From Aquisalimonas sp. (lineage in GTDB: Bacteria; Pseudomonadota; Gammaproteobacteria; Nitrococcales; Aquisalimonadaceae), in the NCBI RefSeq assembly GCF_007120195.1, contig NZ_SKOG01000008.1:1-56797 (forward strand): a stretch of DNA of 56,797 bases. The letters are read 5' to 3'. This document shows, piece after piece, positions 8,031 through 15,960 of this stretch (its first letter is position 1; the number at the start of each line of letters is the position of its first letter). Below the pieces are notes generated by a model, which saw only the letters and a list, made by a program, of their open reading frames with translations, made no database searches and was not told where the DNA came from. The translations under genes were made by a program, and so were the position numbers.

Positions 8031-9134
8031 CTAGCTGGTCATTTCCAGTATATCCAGGCGTCGAGTGGGCCAGTTAACCACTGCGGTGTATGCGGTCATG
8101 CGCTTGGCAAGCTCTGGATGATCCCGGCGGATCACCTCGGCGGCAAAGTGGGCGAGAAAGCGGGATTTCAATTCCGCGCGGGCGCGGTCGACACCGAATT
8201 CCTGATACGGTGTCGAGGCGAGCAGCAGAAAGCCGTCATCGGGGATGCGCCCGGCGGCCATGTTGTCGACGATGATTCCTGCGGCGGTGCCGATTGGCTC
8301 CGAGAGGTTGGGGTTGTAGGGGCCGATGATGAGCGCCATGTTTGGCACGTGCAGGAAATCGAATCCGCCACCCAGGCAGATCGCCCACTCCCGGTGCTCG
8401 ATGTCCAGCTCGCGGGCCACGCCGCGAATGGAGTGAACGTGCGCCAGATTGCCCTCCAGGAACGGCAGCAAATCCCGGCAGACCGGGGCCGGCATGTCCG
8501 GACAAAGGGCCATCACCCGCTGCTCAAGCGACGGCGCGTCATCGACGTCGAGGGCCGATACATCGAGGGTGGCGCCGTCGTTACCGTGAATGATCAGGGC
8601 ATCGCTGTCCGTTTCGAAGCCGCAAACCAGCGGGTAGACATGGGCGTGATCGTCGCCGAACAGGGCCTCCGCCTGGGTGCGGATCTGGTAGGCGTGGTCC
8701 ACGGCGGCCTCGGTGTCGCAGTCAAACCCGGCACAACCACGGGAGGGATCGCCCCGGGAGAAATGGTAGGTGATGAGCATGAGCGCGGGATGCCCGGCGC
8801 GGGTGGCCTCGTGCACCGTGCCCGTAAGTATCTCGCCCAGATAGGGCCAGCCCAGATCGAAGATGCCGCCGAGGTTGCGGAATGGGTAAATGATGCCCAG
8901 CGGGGTGCGCGTTGTATGGGGAATCTGGATGCGCCCATCCATGCACTTGAGCACGATGATGCGGGTGGGATGCACGGCCAGGTAGCGTTCGCGCGCGAGC
9001 CACGCCGACGGGCTGCAAAAGCCCTCCGAATACGCCCGCGAGAGTTCCATGAGCCAGTTGACGCGTTCATTGATGGGACGGGTGTGGATCTGCATCGGTC
9101 TCGCGGCCCCTGCTGCCTGGGTGGTTCCCATCAT
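8031..9134 (-). CDS. Beta-carbonic anhydrase-like protein, CsoSCA-type motif
   Basis: This 367-residue protein carries a beta-carbonic anhydrase zinc signature: KCMDGR (Cys64, Asp66, Arg68; CxDxR), then YHFSRGDPSRGC (His124, Cys134). Ordinary beta-CAs have His-x2-Cys; the wide His-to-Cys gap (10) resembles carboxysomal CsoSCA, where I recall 11. No RuBisCO or carboxysome shell gene is in the window. The ATG at 9134 overlaps the stop of the BtrH-like gene (ATGA), so the two are translationally coupled. A likely role is to interconvert CO2 and bicarbonate, or to bind zinc in a repurposed enzyme, for the neighbouring ATP-grasp/BtrH pathway (inference). No signal peptide is seen. Confidence 0.65.
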   Translation of the reverse strand: MMGTTQAAGAARPMQIHTRPINERVNWLMELSRAYSEGFCSPSAWLARERYLAVHPTRIIVLKCMDGRIQIPHTTRTPLGIIYPFRNLGGIFDLGWPYLGEILTGTVHEATRAGHPALMLITYHFSRGDPSRGCAGFDCDTEAAVDHAYQIRTQAEALFGDDHAHVYPLVCGFETDSDALIIHGNDGATLDVSALDVDDAPSLEQRVMALCPDMPAPVCRDLLPFLEGNLAHVHSIRGVARELDIEHREWAICLGGGFDFLHVPNMALIIGPYNPNLSEPIGTAAGIIVDNMAAGRIPDDGFLLLASTPYQEFGVDRARAELKSRFLAHFAAEVIRRDHPELAKRMTAYTAVVNWPTRRLDILEMTS

Positions 9135-10180
9135 GAGGGTTTGGATGCCACCTTTTCCAGCCCCCGCACGGCGTTTTCTTCAGCATCCGGCAGACGTGCT
9201 GCGGCGTCGGCAATGCCGGCGGGGTCCGGCGCTTCGAGTCGGGTCTGGTTGGCCAGATGGCTCCAGGCGTCCGCGCAGTGCCGATAGGCGATCGCGGCAT
9301 CATGGAAACCCGCATCACCGGTCAGCCGCGCCACCTCGGCACAGAACCCGGCTTGCAAGCGTCGGAAGAGCCCGCCACCGGTGCCGGCTTTCTCCACGAA
9401 CACCGGGATGGCCCGCACTGACGCGGTCAAGGTGCCGTCATCGAAGATCTCCGGCCAAGCGGCGATGTCCTGGGCGAAGGTGCGTACGCCCTCCAGACCG
9501 GTGGCCGTGAGGGCGCCGGCGGGCAACACGTTCGGGTCGAACAGGGAGCCTGTCCCCTGCCGCATGTGCCGCGCGGCTTCTGCGGCAGCATCCCGCGCGA
9601 CCGTCAGGAGGTCCGGCAGACGGCGCGGGAAGCGCAAGAGGAGTGCGGCGTGACGGTTCGGATCCGGAAAGCCCTGCGAGTTGCGCGCGCGGGCCAGGGC
9701 GTCCAGAGGCACCTCCTGGATGGTTTCGCGGTCATTGTCCGCGAGCCACGCGACGCCGCGGCCCTCGTCGTAGCCGACGACGACGATGGAGTGCCGTGTG
9801 TTGGAAAGACGCACGCGCAGGTAAGGGAGCTCGGCGATATCCGCATGGATGAGCACCGGGCATCCGGCATCCAGCTCTTCGGTGATCCAGCGCCAGCCCT
9901 CGTCCGGGTTATCGGTTCGGCGGGCGGTGGCGGTGATGCCGAGCCGCCGGCAGACATTCTGCTCCACGTCGGCATTGCGGCCGACGACGTAGATTGGCGG
10001 CTTCAGTCCCGGGGCGCGCGTGTACAGGAAAGACAAACCGCCGCTTAGGCCGAACACCAAACCTTCTTCGGGCGCGCCGTCCCATCCCAGCGCCGCCCAC
10101 TCCATCAGGTCGCGCAGTGCGCCGGAGCCACAATGCCCGGCGACACGATGGGGATAGTCATGGATTATGGCTGCGGCCAT
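9131..10180 (-). CDS. BtrH N-terminal / DUF4872-type protein (C39-like acyltransferase fold)
   Basis: The 349-residue protein resembles BtrH-family proteins: an N-terminal papain/C39-like domain followed by a DUF4872-like C-terminal half. Visible catalytic candidates are HCGSGALRD (Cys17), NTRHSIVVVGYD (His130) and WLADND (Asp148-Asp150). In butirosin biosynthesis BtrH transfers an acyl side chain from a carrier protein to the aminoglycoside, and an ATP-grasp enzyme (BtrJ) loads that carrier; both enzyme types occur in this cluster. No acyl carrier protein gene was found nearby. It is the first gene of the minus-strand set and overlaps the carbonic anhydrase-like gene by four bases. Confidence 0.75.
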   Translation of the reverse strand: MAAAIIHDYPHRVAGHCGSGALRDLMEWAALGWDGAPEEGLVFGLSGGLSFLYTRAPGLKPPIYVVGRNADVEQNVCRRLGITATARRTDNPDEGWRWITEELDAGCPVLIHADIAELPYLRVRLSNTRHSIVVVGYDEGRGVAWLADNDRETIQEVPLDALARARNSQGFPDPNRHAALLLRFPRRLPDLLTVARDAAAEAARHMRQGTGSLFDPNVLPAGALTATGLEGVRTFAQDIAAWPEIFDDGTLTASVRAIPVFVEKAGTGGGLFRRLQAGFCAEVARLTGDAGFHDAAIAYRHCADAWSHLANQTRLEAPDPAGIADAAARLPDAEENAVRGLEKVASKPS

Positions 10181-10381
10181 TTGTTGAGCTCGTCAGGTAT
10201 CGTCATTGAGTCGATGGTGCGCATGGTCTCGCCGAGGCTGACAGCCAACGGCGCCTGTGCTCCTTATCCCTGGCCGCACAGCGTATCAAGCATGACGCAA
10301 TAGGGTCGCCGGCTCGCTGGGCGGCGGCTGTGTGGCAAGTAAGTCCGATGTGCGCGGCGGTTTCAAGCTCCCGCAACGTGA
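10181..10381. other. Intergenic region upstream of the BtrH-like gene
   Basis: Two hundred bases that should contain the promoter of the BtrH-like operon and the 3' end of the DUF3299 transcript. No convincing promoter boxes or terminator hairpin were recognised. Confidence 0.3.
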
Positions 10382-11260
10382 TTATTCTCGCTCCACTTGC
10401 GCGTCTTCCAGCCGATAGAACAGCCCCATGTCGCTGTCCTCCAGCAGCGTCATGCGACCGGAGAGCACCACCGGTTCGAACGTAAACGCAACTGCCCGTG
10501 CTGCTTTGACCTCCACCACGCTTTCCGGCCCCCCCGGCAGGCAGTAGAAGCAGCTCGGCGGGGTTCGCGTGATCAGGAAGTGCTGCTGCCTCTCGCTGTT
10601 GTCCAAAGGCATCATAAACCCTTGAAGTTTCACGTCGCGCCCGTCCAGATCCCGGATCTCGTCATCGAAGAGCGGCTCCAGCAGCCCATGCCGGCCTCCC
10701 TGTGTCTCGACCCCGCCAAGCAGATCCCAGGAGACGGCTCCCTGCACCTGTGGCAGCTCGGTGGCGTGCTCCTCCACGGGGTCGAGGGAGTGGCCGTACG
10801 CCTCATCGCTGACATAGACGCTCAGCTGCTTGCTGGTGCCTGCGCCGGTGACGGTCAACGTGTCCTGGCCAGGCAGGATCGCTCGGAACCGGAGGTCGGT
10901 TTTACCCTTGGCATCGGTAGTTACTTGGCTCTTGTTGAGCTCGTTGCCCACCAGCGAACTCACGTCAAGCGTTTCGGAGGCGATGGGCTTGCCGCCGTCG
11001 TCCTCCAGTGCCAGGGTGAGATCCAGGTATCCCTCCCTGGAGGTGGTCAGCCCCGCGACCTCGCCGAAGTCATCCATGCCGACCATGTAAATGCGAATGG
11101 CATTGCCGTTCCGATCGGCCGCCCCCTGGGCGATGGGTCTTTGGGGATCGGCCTGGGCATCGGTGTCCGCCAGACTGTCCGTCGAGGGTTCATCCGACCC
11201 GCAGCCGGCGAGGGCAAGGCAGACGGCGGTGATCAAAAGCGCCTGTGAGAATCGCAACAT
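10382..11260 (-). CDS. DUF3299 lipoprotein of a metal ABC system
   Basis: A 292-residue lipoprotein: signal peptide ending in the lipobox LAGC (Cys20), a Ser/Asp-rich linker, and a C-terminal DUF3299 domain with GRDVKLQGFMMPLDN and a Cys pair in PPSCFYCLPGGPE. The Cys-x2-Cys could bind metal. It is the third gene of an operon with an ABC ATPase and an FtsX-like permease. The same trio occurs in the Zur-regulated Pseudomonas aeruginosa PA4064-PA4066 operon, so a periplasmic role in zinc handling is inferred. ATG 11260 begins the signal peptide. Confidence 0.8.
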   Translation of the reverse strand: MLRFSQALLITAVCLALAGCGSDEPSTDSLADTDAQADPQRPIAQGAADRNGNAIRIYMVGMDDFGEVAGLTTSREGYLDLTLALEDDGGKPIASETLDVSSLVGNELNKSQVTTDAKGKTDLRFRAILPGQDTLTVTGAGTSKQLSVYVSDEAYGHSLDPVEEHATELPQVQGAVSWDLLGGVETQGGRHGLLEPLFDDEIRDLDGRDVKLQGFMMPLDNSERQQHFLITRTPPSCFYCLPGGPESVVEVKAARAVAFTFEPVVLSGRMTLLEDSDMGLFYRLEDAQVERE

Positions 11261-11317
11261 GCTTCGTGTCCCGTGAGATCCGAATTGAGCCGCTCCGTTG
11301 GCCCCGCCAATGGGATG

Positions 11318-12616
11318 TCAGCGGCCGCGGCCAAGCGTCTCGGCGATATCGGTGCGGTACGCCTGGACGGCGGGGATCACCGCCGCAACGATGCCAACCG
11401 CCACTGCGAGCCCCACGAGCCACAGCTCTTGGGTGAGGAACACCGCACCGGTAATCTCCAGTTGTTGCGTTTGGCGGAACGACTGGCCCAGAACTTCCGC
11501 TGCCACGTGGCCCAGAGCGAGCCCGAGCAGGGCGCCCATTACCGCGAGCATGATCGCCTCGGTGAGAATATGATTGAACAGGCGCCTGCGCGAGGCACCG
11601 AGGGTGCGCATCTGCGCGAGATCGTAGCGCCGGTCTTTGAGCGCATTGTAAAGCCCGATGAAGACGCCGAGCCCGGCGGCGATGACGAGCACCCAGCCGA
11701 AGGCGCGCAGGGTGTCCAGGCCGATACCCATCATCTGCATCAGACGTGCGGTCTCGTAGGCAGGCGCGGCGGCCTGCAGTGGCCCGCGGCTATTGATGAC
11801 CCGGGGCAAGGTCACGGCCGCAAGGGGCGATTGATACTGAACCAGCAGTGCGGTGAGTTCGCGCTCGTCGTCAGGCCCCTGCGCCCCCTCGTCATCGCTT
11901 TGCGCATCCCCGTTGCCATCGACGGCGCCATCTTGCGCAGGGCGTCCACCGGCGTGCTCATGTTCCGGGCCCAGACCGGCCTCATGGTCGTAGCCATGCA
12001 CCTTCCAAACACTCGGGACGCTGACAAGGATCAGGCGATCGAGCACACTGTTGGTGTGCCGGAGAACCCCCGTGACTGTGTAAGGGTGGTCCTCGTGGAC
12101 CTCACCGCCCACCGCCTCGCCCCCCGTGATTCCATGAACCCCCGCAAACCGATCGCCCACCCCCAGGCCGGTGCGTTCCGCGACCCGGGCGCCCAGCACA
12201 GCTTCCATGTCGTCGTCCCATAGGCTTCCACCTGCAGGAGCGCCACCATAGTGGCGCACATACCGGGGCGTGGTGCCGACGATGCGGAAGCCGCGGTAGC
12301 TGTCACCCAGTGCCAGTGGGATCGTGCCAGCCACCAGCGGGTGGTTTTGCACCCAGCGCGCTTCGTGGAGTGGAATATTCCCGGTGGGCACGTCGATATG
12401 AAAGACGCTGGAGAGGATCAGCTGCATGGGGCTGCCTTTTGCCCCGACGACCATGTCGATATCGGCGGCGTCGCGGGTCAGCCGCTGTTCCACCTGATAA
12501 CTGAACAGCAGCAGGACTGTAATGGTCGCGATGCCCAGCGCCAGCAACAGCACATTGAGCAAGGCTGAAAGTGCGTTGCGGCGCAGATACGCCAAACTCA
12601 GGCGAAAGAGGTTCAT
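11318..12616 (-). CDS. ABC transporter permease, FtsX/MacB type, with metal-ligand-rich insert
   Basis: The 432-residue protein has the four-helix MacB/FtsX topology: one N-terminal membrane helix (ALSALLNVLLLALGIATITVL), a large periplasmic domain, and three C-terminal helices ending with a conserved IPAVQAYRTDIAETL tail. The periplasmic domain contains an unusual run of His, Asp and Glu (roughly residues 215-255, including GYDHEAGLGPEHEHAGG), which looks like a metal-binding loop. Its start overlaps the end of the ATPase gene by four bases. Such transporters are mechanotransmitters or lipoprotein/metal exporters rather than typical importers; a zinc-related function is inferred from the DUF3299 partner and the upstream Zur-like box. 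Confidence 0.85.
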   Translation of the reverse strand: MNLFRLSLAYLRRNALSALLNVLLLALGIATITVLLLFSYQVEQRLTRDAADIDMVVGAKGSPMQLILSSVFHIDVPTGNIPLHEARWVQNHPLVAGTIPLALGDSYRGFRIVGTTPRYVRHYGGAPAGGSLWDDDMEAVLGARVAERTGLGVGDRFAGVHGITGGEAVGGEVHEDHPYTVTGVLRHTNSVLDRLILVSVPSVWKVHGYDHEAGLGPEHEHAGGRPAQDGAVDGNGDAQSDDEGAQGPDDERELTALLVQYQSPLAAVTLPRVINSRGPLQAAAPAYETARLMQMMGIGLDTLRAFGWVLVIAAGLGVFIGLYNALKDRRYDLAQMRTLGASRRRLFNHILTEAIMLAVMGALLGLALGHVAAEVLGQSFRQTQQLEITGAVFLTQELWLVGLAVAVGIVAAVIPAVQAYRTDIAETLGRGR

Positions 12617-13251
12617 TCTGCGGGCTCCAGCTCCAGGGCATGCTCCAGCACACCGCGCACGCGGGCGTCATGGGTCGCGATCACCAGGGTGGCGTGACAG
12701 GCCAGGGCCTGTGCCGTGAGCAGTTCCAGCACCTGCTGGCAGGTTTTGTCATCCAGGGCGGAGGTCGGTTCGTCGGCCAGGATGACTGCAGGCTCGTTGA
12801 TGATGGCACGCGCCAAGGCAACCCGCTGGGCTTGTCCCTGGCTCAGGCGATGCGGGTGGTGTCGGGCGACTTCCGCCACGCCCAGACGATCCAGGACCTC
12901 GAGGATCTGGTTACGGTCCTGGGAGAGTCCGGCGAAGTACCGGGCGAGGCGCAGATTGTTTTCCACGGTCAGCGCATCCACCAGATGCAGCGTTTGGAAG
13001 ACGACGCCGATATGCTGGCCCCGAAACTGGTCCAGTGCCCGCTCGCCGAGTTGGTCCAGGCGCCGCTCGCCGATGAATACCTGGCCCCGCTGCGGTCGCA
13101 GTAGGCCGCCAAGGATATGCAGCAGCGTCGTCTTGCCGCTGCCGGAAGGCCCAAGCAGCGCCCAGTGTTCGCCATCCTGGGCCTGCCAGTTCGGCAGCGT
13201 GATGGTGGTGCCATCACGGTAGCGATGGGTGACGTCCCGAATCCCGAGCAT
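12613..13251 (-). CDS. ABC transporter ATP-binding protein (MacB/LolD class)
   Basis: A 212-residue ATPase subunit with Walker A GPSGSGKTT, Q-loop VVFQTLHLVDALTV, Walker B ILADEPTSALD and the switch His in VIATHDAR. The signature is LSQGQAQRVALARA rather than LSGGQ, a tolerated variant in this class. It energises the FtsX-like permease encoded directly downstream. GGAGG at 13256-13260 precedes ATG 13251. A Zur-like palindrome and a TATTAT -10 candidate lie just upstream, so this is the first gene of the three-gene operon. Confidence 0.9.
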   Translation of the reverse strand: MLGIRDVTHRYRDGTTITLPNWQAQDGEHWALLGPSGSGKTTLLHILGGLLRPQRGQVFIGERRLDQLGERALDQFRGQHIGVVFQTLHLVDALTVENNLRLARYFAGLSQDRNQILEVLDRLGVAEVARHHPHRLSQGQAQRVALARAIINEPAVILADEPTSALDDKTCQQVLELLTAQALACHATLVIATHDARVRGVLEHALELEPAE

Positions 13252-13271
13252 CCCGCCTCCGGGCGATCTTC

Positions 13272-13295
13272 ATAATAAAGGTGTTATGATGTAAC
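13272..13295 (-). promoter_or_regulatory. Putative Zur box and promoter of the metal ABC operon
   Basis: An imperfect palindrome GTTATGATGTAAC (13283-13295) resembles the GTTATANTATAAC core of gammaproteobacterial Zur sites. A -10 candidate TATTAT (complement of 13272-13277) sits next to it on the minus strand, about 20 bases before ATG 13251. Repressor binding would cover the promoter. The match is partial, and assignment to Zur rests on the operon's similarity to PA4064-4066. Confidence 0.5.
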
Positions 13296-13544
13296 TGGAT
13301 TACTGGTCGAGACCAGCCTCGTTTGCGCAGCGGCGTATCATCAGGGCCATGCTGTGCAACGGCTCATGGGGCCAATTTGGTGGCGCGGCAGAGAGTATCC
13401 CACGTCCTGACCAAGGTGATAACCGTTTCGCTCGGAGTGGGCAAGAGGACGGCCCTTCGCAGTCTCCCTTGAGCGGTTTCCGACAGCCGAAGCCTGCGCT
13501 CGGGCCCTCTCGCCCTTCAAAAGCCTTGATGGTCGGTGCGTGGT

Positions 13545-13752
13545 GTAGTCATTAGCGCAGCGTAATCCACGGCCACGGCGTGTCGCCACCCCATGGCACC
13601 GCGGCCGATCGAAGGGCGTAGGGGGCATTATCGACAGCGTAATGCACCGTCTAACAAACCGCGCCGCAGGCGCACAAGCGCAGCATGAGTCGTGCGCCTG
13701 CGGCGCCATGTCATCGACGGTGGATTACGCTACGCTAATCCACCCTACGCGC
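13545..13752. repeat. REP-like palindromic element, copy 1
   Basis: The 540-base gap between the ABC operon and fadJ contains a cluster of palindromes. Core hairpins lie near 13550-13573, 13612-13652 and 13715-13752, each with an inverted ATTA...TAAT stem around GCGCAGCG-like loops. Between the last two is a perfect 15-bp inverted repeat (GCGCCGCAGGCGCAC and its complement, about 13660-13706). A related element closes the window at 56.6 kb. The stems differ between copies in a pairing-preserving way, typical of REP/BIME elements. Confidence 0.75.
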
Positions 13753-13791
13753 TTCGATGATCCTGCACGCCGGAACCGAGGTGCGCTCCGG

Positions 13792-15960
13792 TCACTTCTG
13801 ATGGAATTGTTCGCCGCTGGCTGCCATGCGCTCCAGGATCGGCGCCGGCGCAAAGCGCTGCCCGTGCCTGCCCTGGTGTTCCTTCAGCCGCTGCACGATC
13901 TCCGGGAGTCCAAGCTCGTCCATGTAACGGAACGGCCCACCACGAAAGGGCGGGAAGCCGATGCCGTAGACCGCACCGATGTCCCCGTCGCGCAGCGTGC
14001 GGATCACCCCCTCGTCCCAGCAACGCGCCGCTTCGTTGACCATCATCAGCACGGTGCGGTCAATGATGTCCGACTCCGGCGCCTCCGCGCTGGGGTCAAC
14101 CTTCAGCAGGCTGTAGACGCTTCTGTCCACCTCCTTCTTGCCCTTTTTCTTCTTGCCGCCGTACTGGTAAAAGCCCTTCTGGCTCTTCTTGCCGTAGCGC
14201 CCGTCTTCGAGCATGGCATCCGCGGCTGGCACCGGTCGCATGCGCTCGCCGAAGGCCTCGTGCAGGATCGGTGCAACCTTGGCGGTCACATCCAGGCCGA
14301 CCTCGTCGAGCAGGGCGAACGGCCCCACGGGGAAGCCGAAGTCGAGCAGGGTCTCGTCGATGCGATCGATGGCCACACCCTCGCTTAGCATGTGGCAGGC
14401 CTCATTGATGTACGGGGCGAGGATGCGATTGACATAAAAGCCGGCGCCATCCTTGACGACGATCACCGTCTTGCCCTGGCGGCGACCCATGTCCACGGTG
14501 GTGGCGATGACCTCCGGGTGGGTCTGTTCTGTGGCGATCACCTCGAGCAGCGGCATTTTCTCCACCGGCGAGAAGTAGTGCATGCCGATGACGTTGTGCG
14601 GCCGCCGTGCGCCCTGGGCAATGTGCGTGATCGGGATGGACGAGGTGTTGCTGGCGAAGATGGTCTGATCGCCGGCGTTCGCTTCCACGTCCTGAACCAT
14701 CCGGTGTTTAAGATCGAGATCCTCGAACACTGCCTCAATCGCCACGTCGACGCTGGTGAAACCCGTGTACTCCACGGTCGGTGTGACGCGATTGCGCTGC
14801 ACCTCGGCCTCGAAGGCCGTCATGCGGCCCCGCTTGACCCGCTCCCGGAGCTGATCGTTGACGTGCCGCATACCCTTGTTCAAGCCTTCTACGGCGATGT
14901 CCTTCAGCCGCACCGGCAGGCCCGCCTTGTTGGTGGTCACGAACGCGATGCCCGCGCCCATGAGGCCGGCACCGAGGACGGCCACCCGGCGGACCCCCCG
15001 CGGTTGCGCCGAGGCATCGTCGCTGCCGGGATCCTTTTTCATGGCCGTGGTGGCGAAGTAAATGTTCATGAGTTGCCGCGCCTGGGGCGTCATGGCCAGC
15101 TCGCCGAAGCGCTTCGCCTCCAGTTCGAGTCCCTTTTCCATGCCCTGGCTCATGCCCGTCTCGATGCACTCGATGATCCGCGGCAGGGCCGGGTAGTTGC
15201 CGCGCGTCTTCGACTGGGCCTGTTTGCGCGCCTGGTCGAAGACAACGCGCCGGCCGATGGGGTTGGTCTCCAGCAATAGCTCCATCCATGACCGTCGCCG
15301 CTCGTTGCCCGACTTCCTGCCCTGTAACTTCCGGGTCAGGCGCACGGCGGCATCTTCGAGGATCGGCTCGGGCACCACGTCGTCCACAAGGCCTATGCGC
15401 TTTGCCTTGCCGGGAGTGACCTGCTTGCCCGTGAGCGCCATGTCAAGTGCCGACTGTATCCCCGCCCGGCGCGGAAGCCGCTGGGTGCCGCCGCTGCCGG
15501 GTAACAGGCCGAGCATGACCTCGGGCACGCCCAGCGCTGTGCTTTCGGAGTTGGTACAGACGCGGCCGCGGCAGGCCAAGGCGAACTCCAGACCGCCACC
15601 CAGACAGGAGCCGTTGATGGCGGCGACCACGGGCACGCGGAAGCTCGCGATGCGGTCGAAGAAGGCCTGTCCAGAGCGGGCGAGCTCCGTGGCCTCTTCA
15701 GCGGTGTTGCAGGCGTGCAGCATTTCGACGTCCGCCCCGGCGATAAACGAGCCAGGTTTCGAACTCATGAACACCACGCCGTTGAGCTGCTCCTCCGTCT
15801 CGAGGTCGTCCAGACATTGGCGGGCTGCGTCCATGAGGGCGCGGTTTAAGATGTTATGGCTCTTCCCAGGGACATTGATGGTGACCACGGCAATACCGTC
15901 GTCACGCTTGTTGATCTGGAAGATGCTTGCATCCGTCTCTTCGGGCGTCGCCGTTGCCAT
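13792..15960 (-). CDS. fadJ: Fatty acid oxidation complex alpha subunit FadJ
   Basis: The 722-residue bifunctional enzyme has an N-terminal enoyl-CoA hydratase/isomerase domain (about 1-190, with GSFIAGADVEML and GSGGTQRLPR) and a C-terminal 3-hydroxyacyl-CoA dehydrogenase (NAD-binding VLGAGLMGAGIA, catalytic-His region GMHYFSPVEKMPLLEVI). It carries out the hydration and dehydrogenation steps of beta-oxidation with the thiolase FadI encoded just upstream; the ATG overlaps the fadI stop (TAATG). A Lys-rich GGKKKKGKKEVDR loop near the C-terminus is somewhat unusual. FadJ rather than FadB is chosen from the I-then-J order and about 720-residue length. Confidence 0.92.
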   Translation of the reverse strand: MATATPEETDASIFQINKRDDGIAVVTINVPGKSHNILNRALMDAARQCLDDLETEEQLNGVVFMSSKPGSFIAGADVEMLHACNTAEEATELARSGQAFFDRIASFRVPVVAAINGSCLGGGLEFALACRGRVCTNSESTALGVPEVMLGLLPGSGGTQRLPRRAGIQSALDMALTGKQVTPGKAKRIGLVDDVVPEPILEDAAVRLTRKLQGRKSGNERRRSWMELLLETNPIGRRVVFDQARKQAQSKTRGNYPALPRIIECIETGMSQGMEKGLELEAKRFGELAMTPQARQLMNIYFATTAMKKDPGSDDASAQPRGVRRVAVLGAGLMGAGIAFVTTNKAGLPVRLKDIAVEGLNKGMRHVNDQLRERVKRGRMTAFEAEVQRNRVTPTVEYTGFTSVDVAIEAVFEDLDLKHRMVQDVEANAGDQTIFASNTSSIPITHIAQGARRPHNVIGMHYFSPVEKMPLLEVIATEQTHPEVIATTVDMGRRQGKTVIVVKDGAGFYVNRILAPYINEACHMLSEGVAIDRIDETLLDFGFPVGPFALLDEVGLDVTAKVAPILHEAFGERMRPVPAADAMLEDGRYGKKSQKGFYQYGGKKKKGKKEVDRSVYSLLKVDPSAEAPESDIIDRTVLMMVNEAARCWDEGVIRTLRDGDIGAVYGIGFPPFRGGPFRYMDELGLPEIVQRLKEHQGRHGQRFAPAPILERMAASGEQFHQK

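Noticed and set aside
8088-9070. Long plus-strand open frames opposite the carbonic anhydrase and BtrH-like genes
   Set aside because: They are GC-rich antisense shadows of genes with clear motifs and coupled starts.
11273-12223. 316-codon plus-strand frame opposite the FtsX-like permease
   Set aside because: Antisense shadow; low-quality composition and no start signals.
13341-13709. Minus-strand 122-codon frame between the ABC operon and fadJ
   Set aside because: It runs through the REP-like palindromes and has no coding features.
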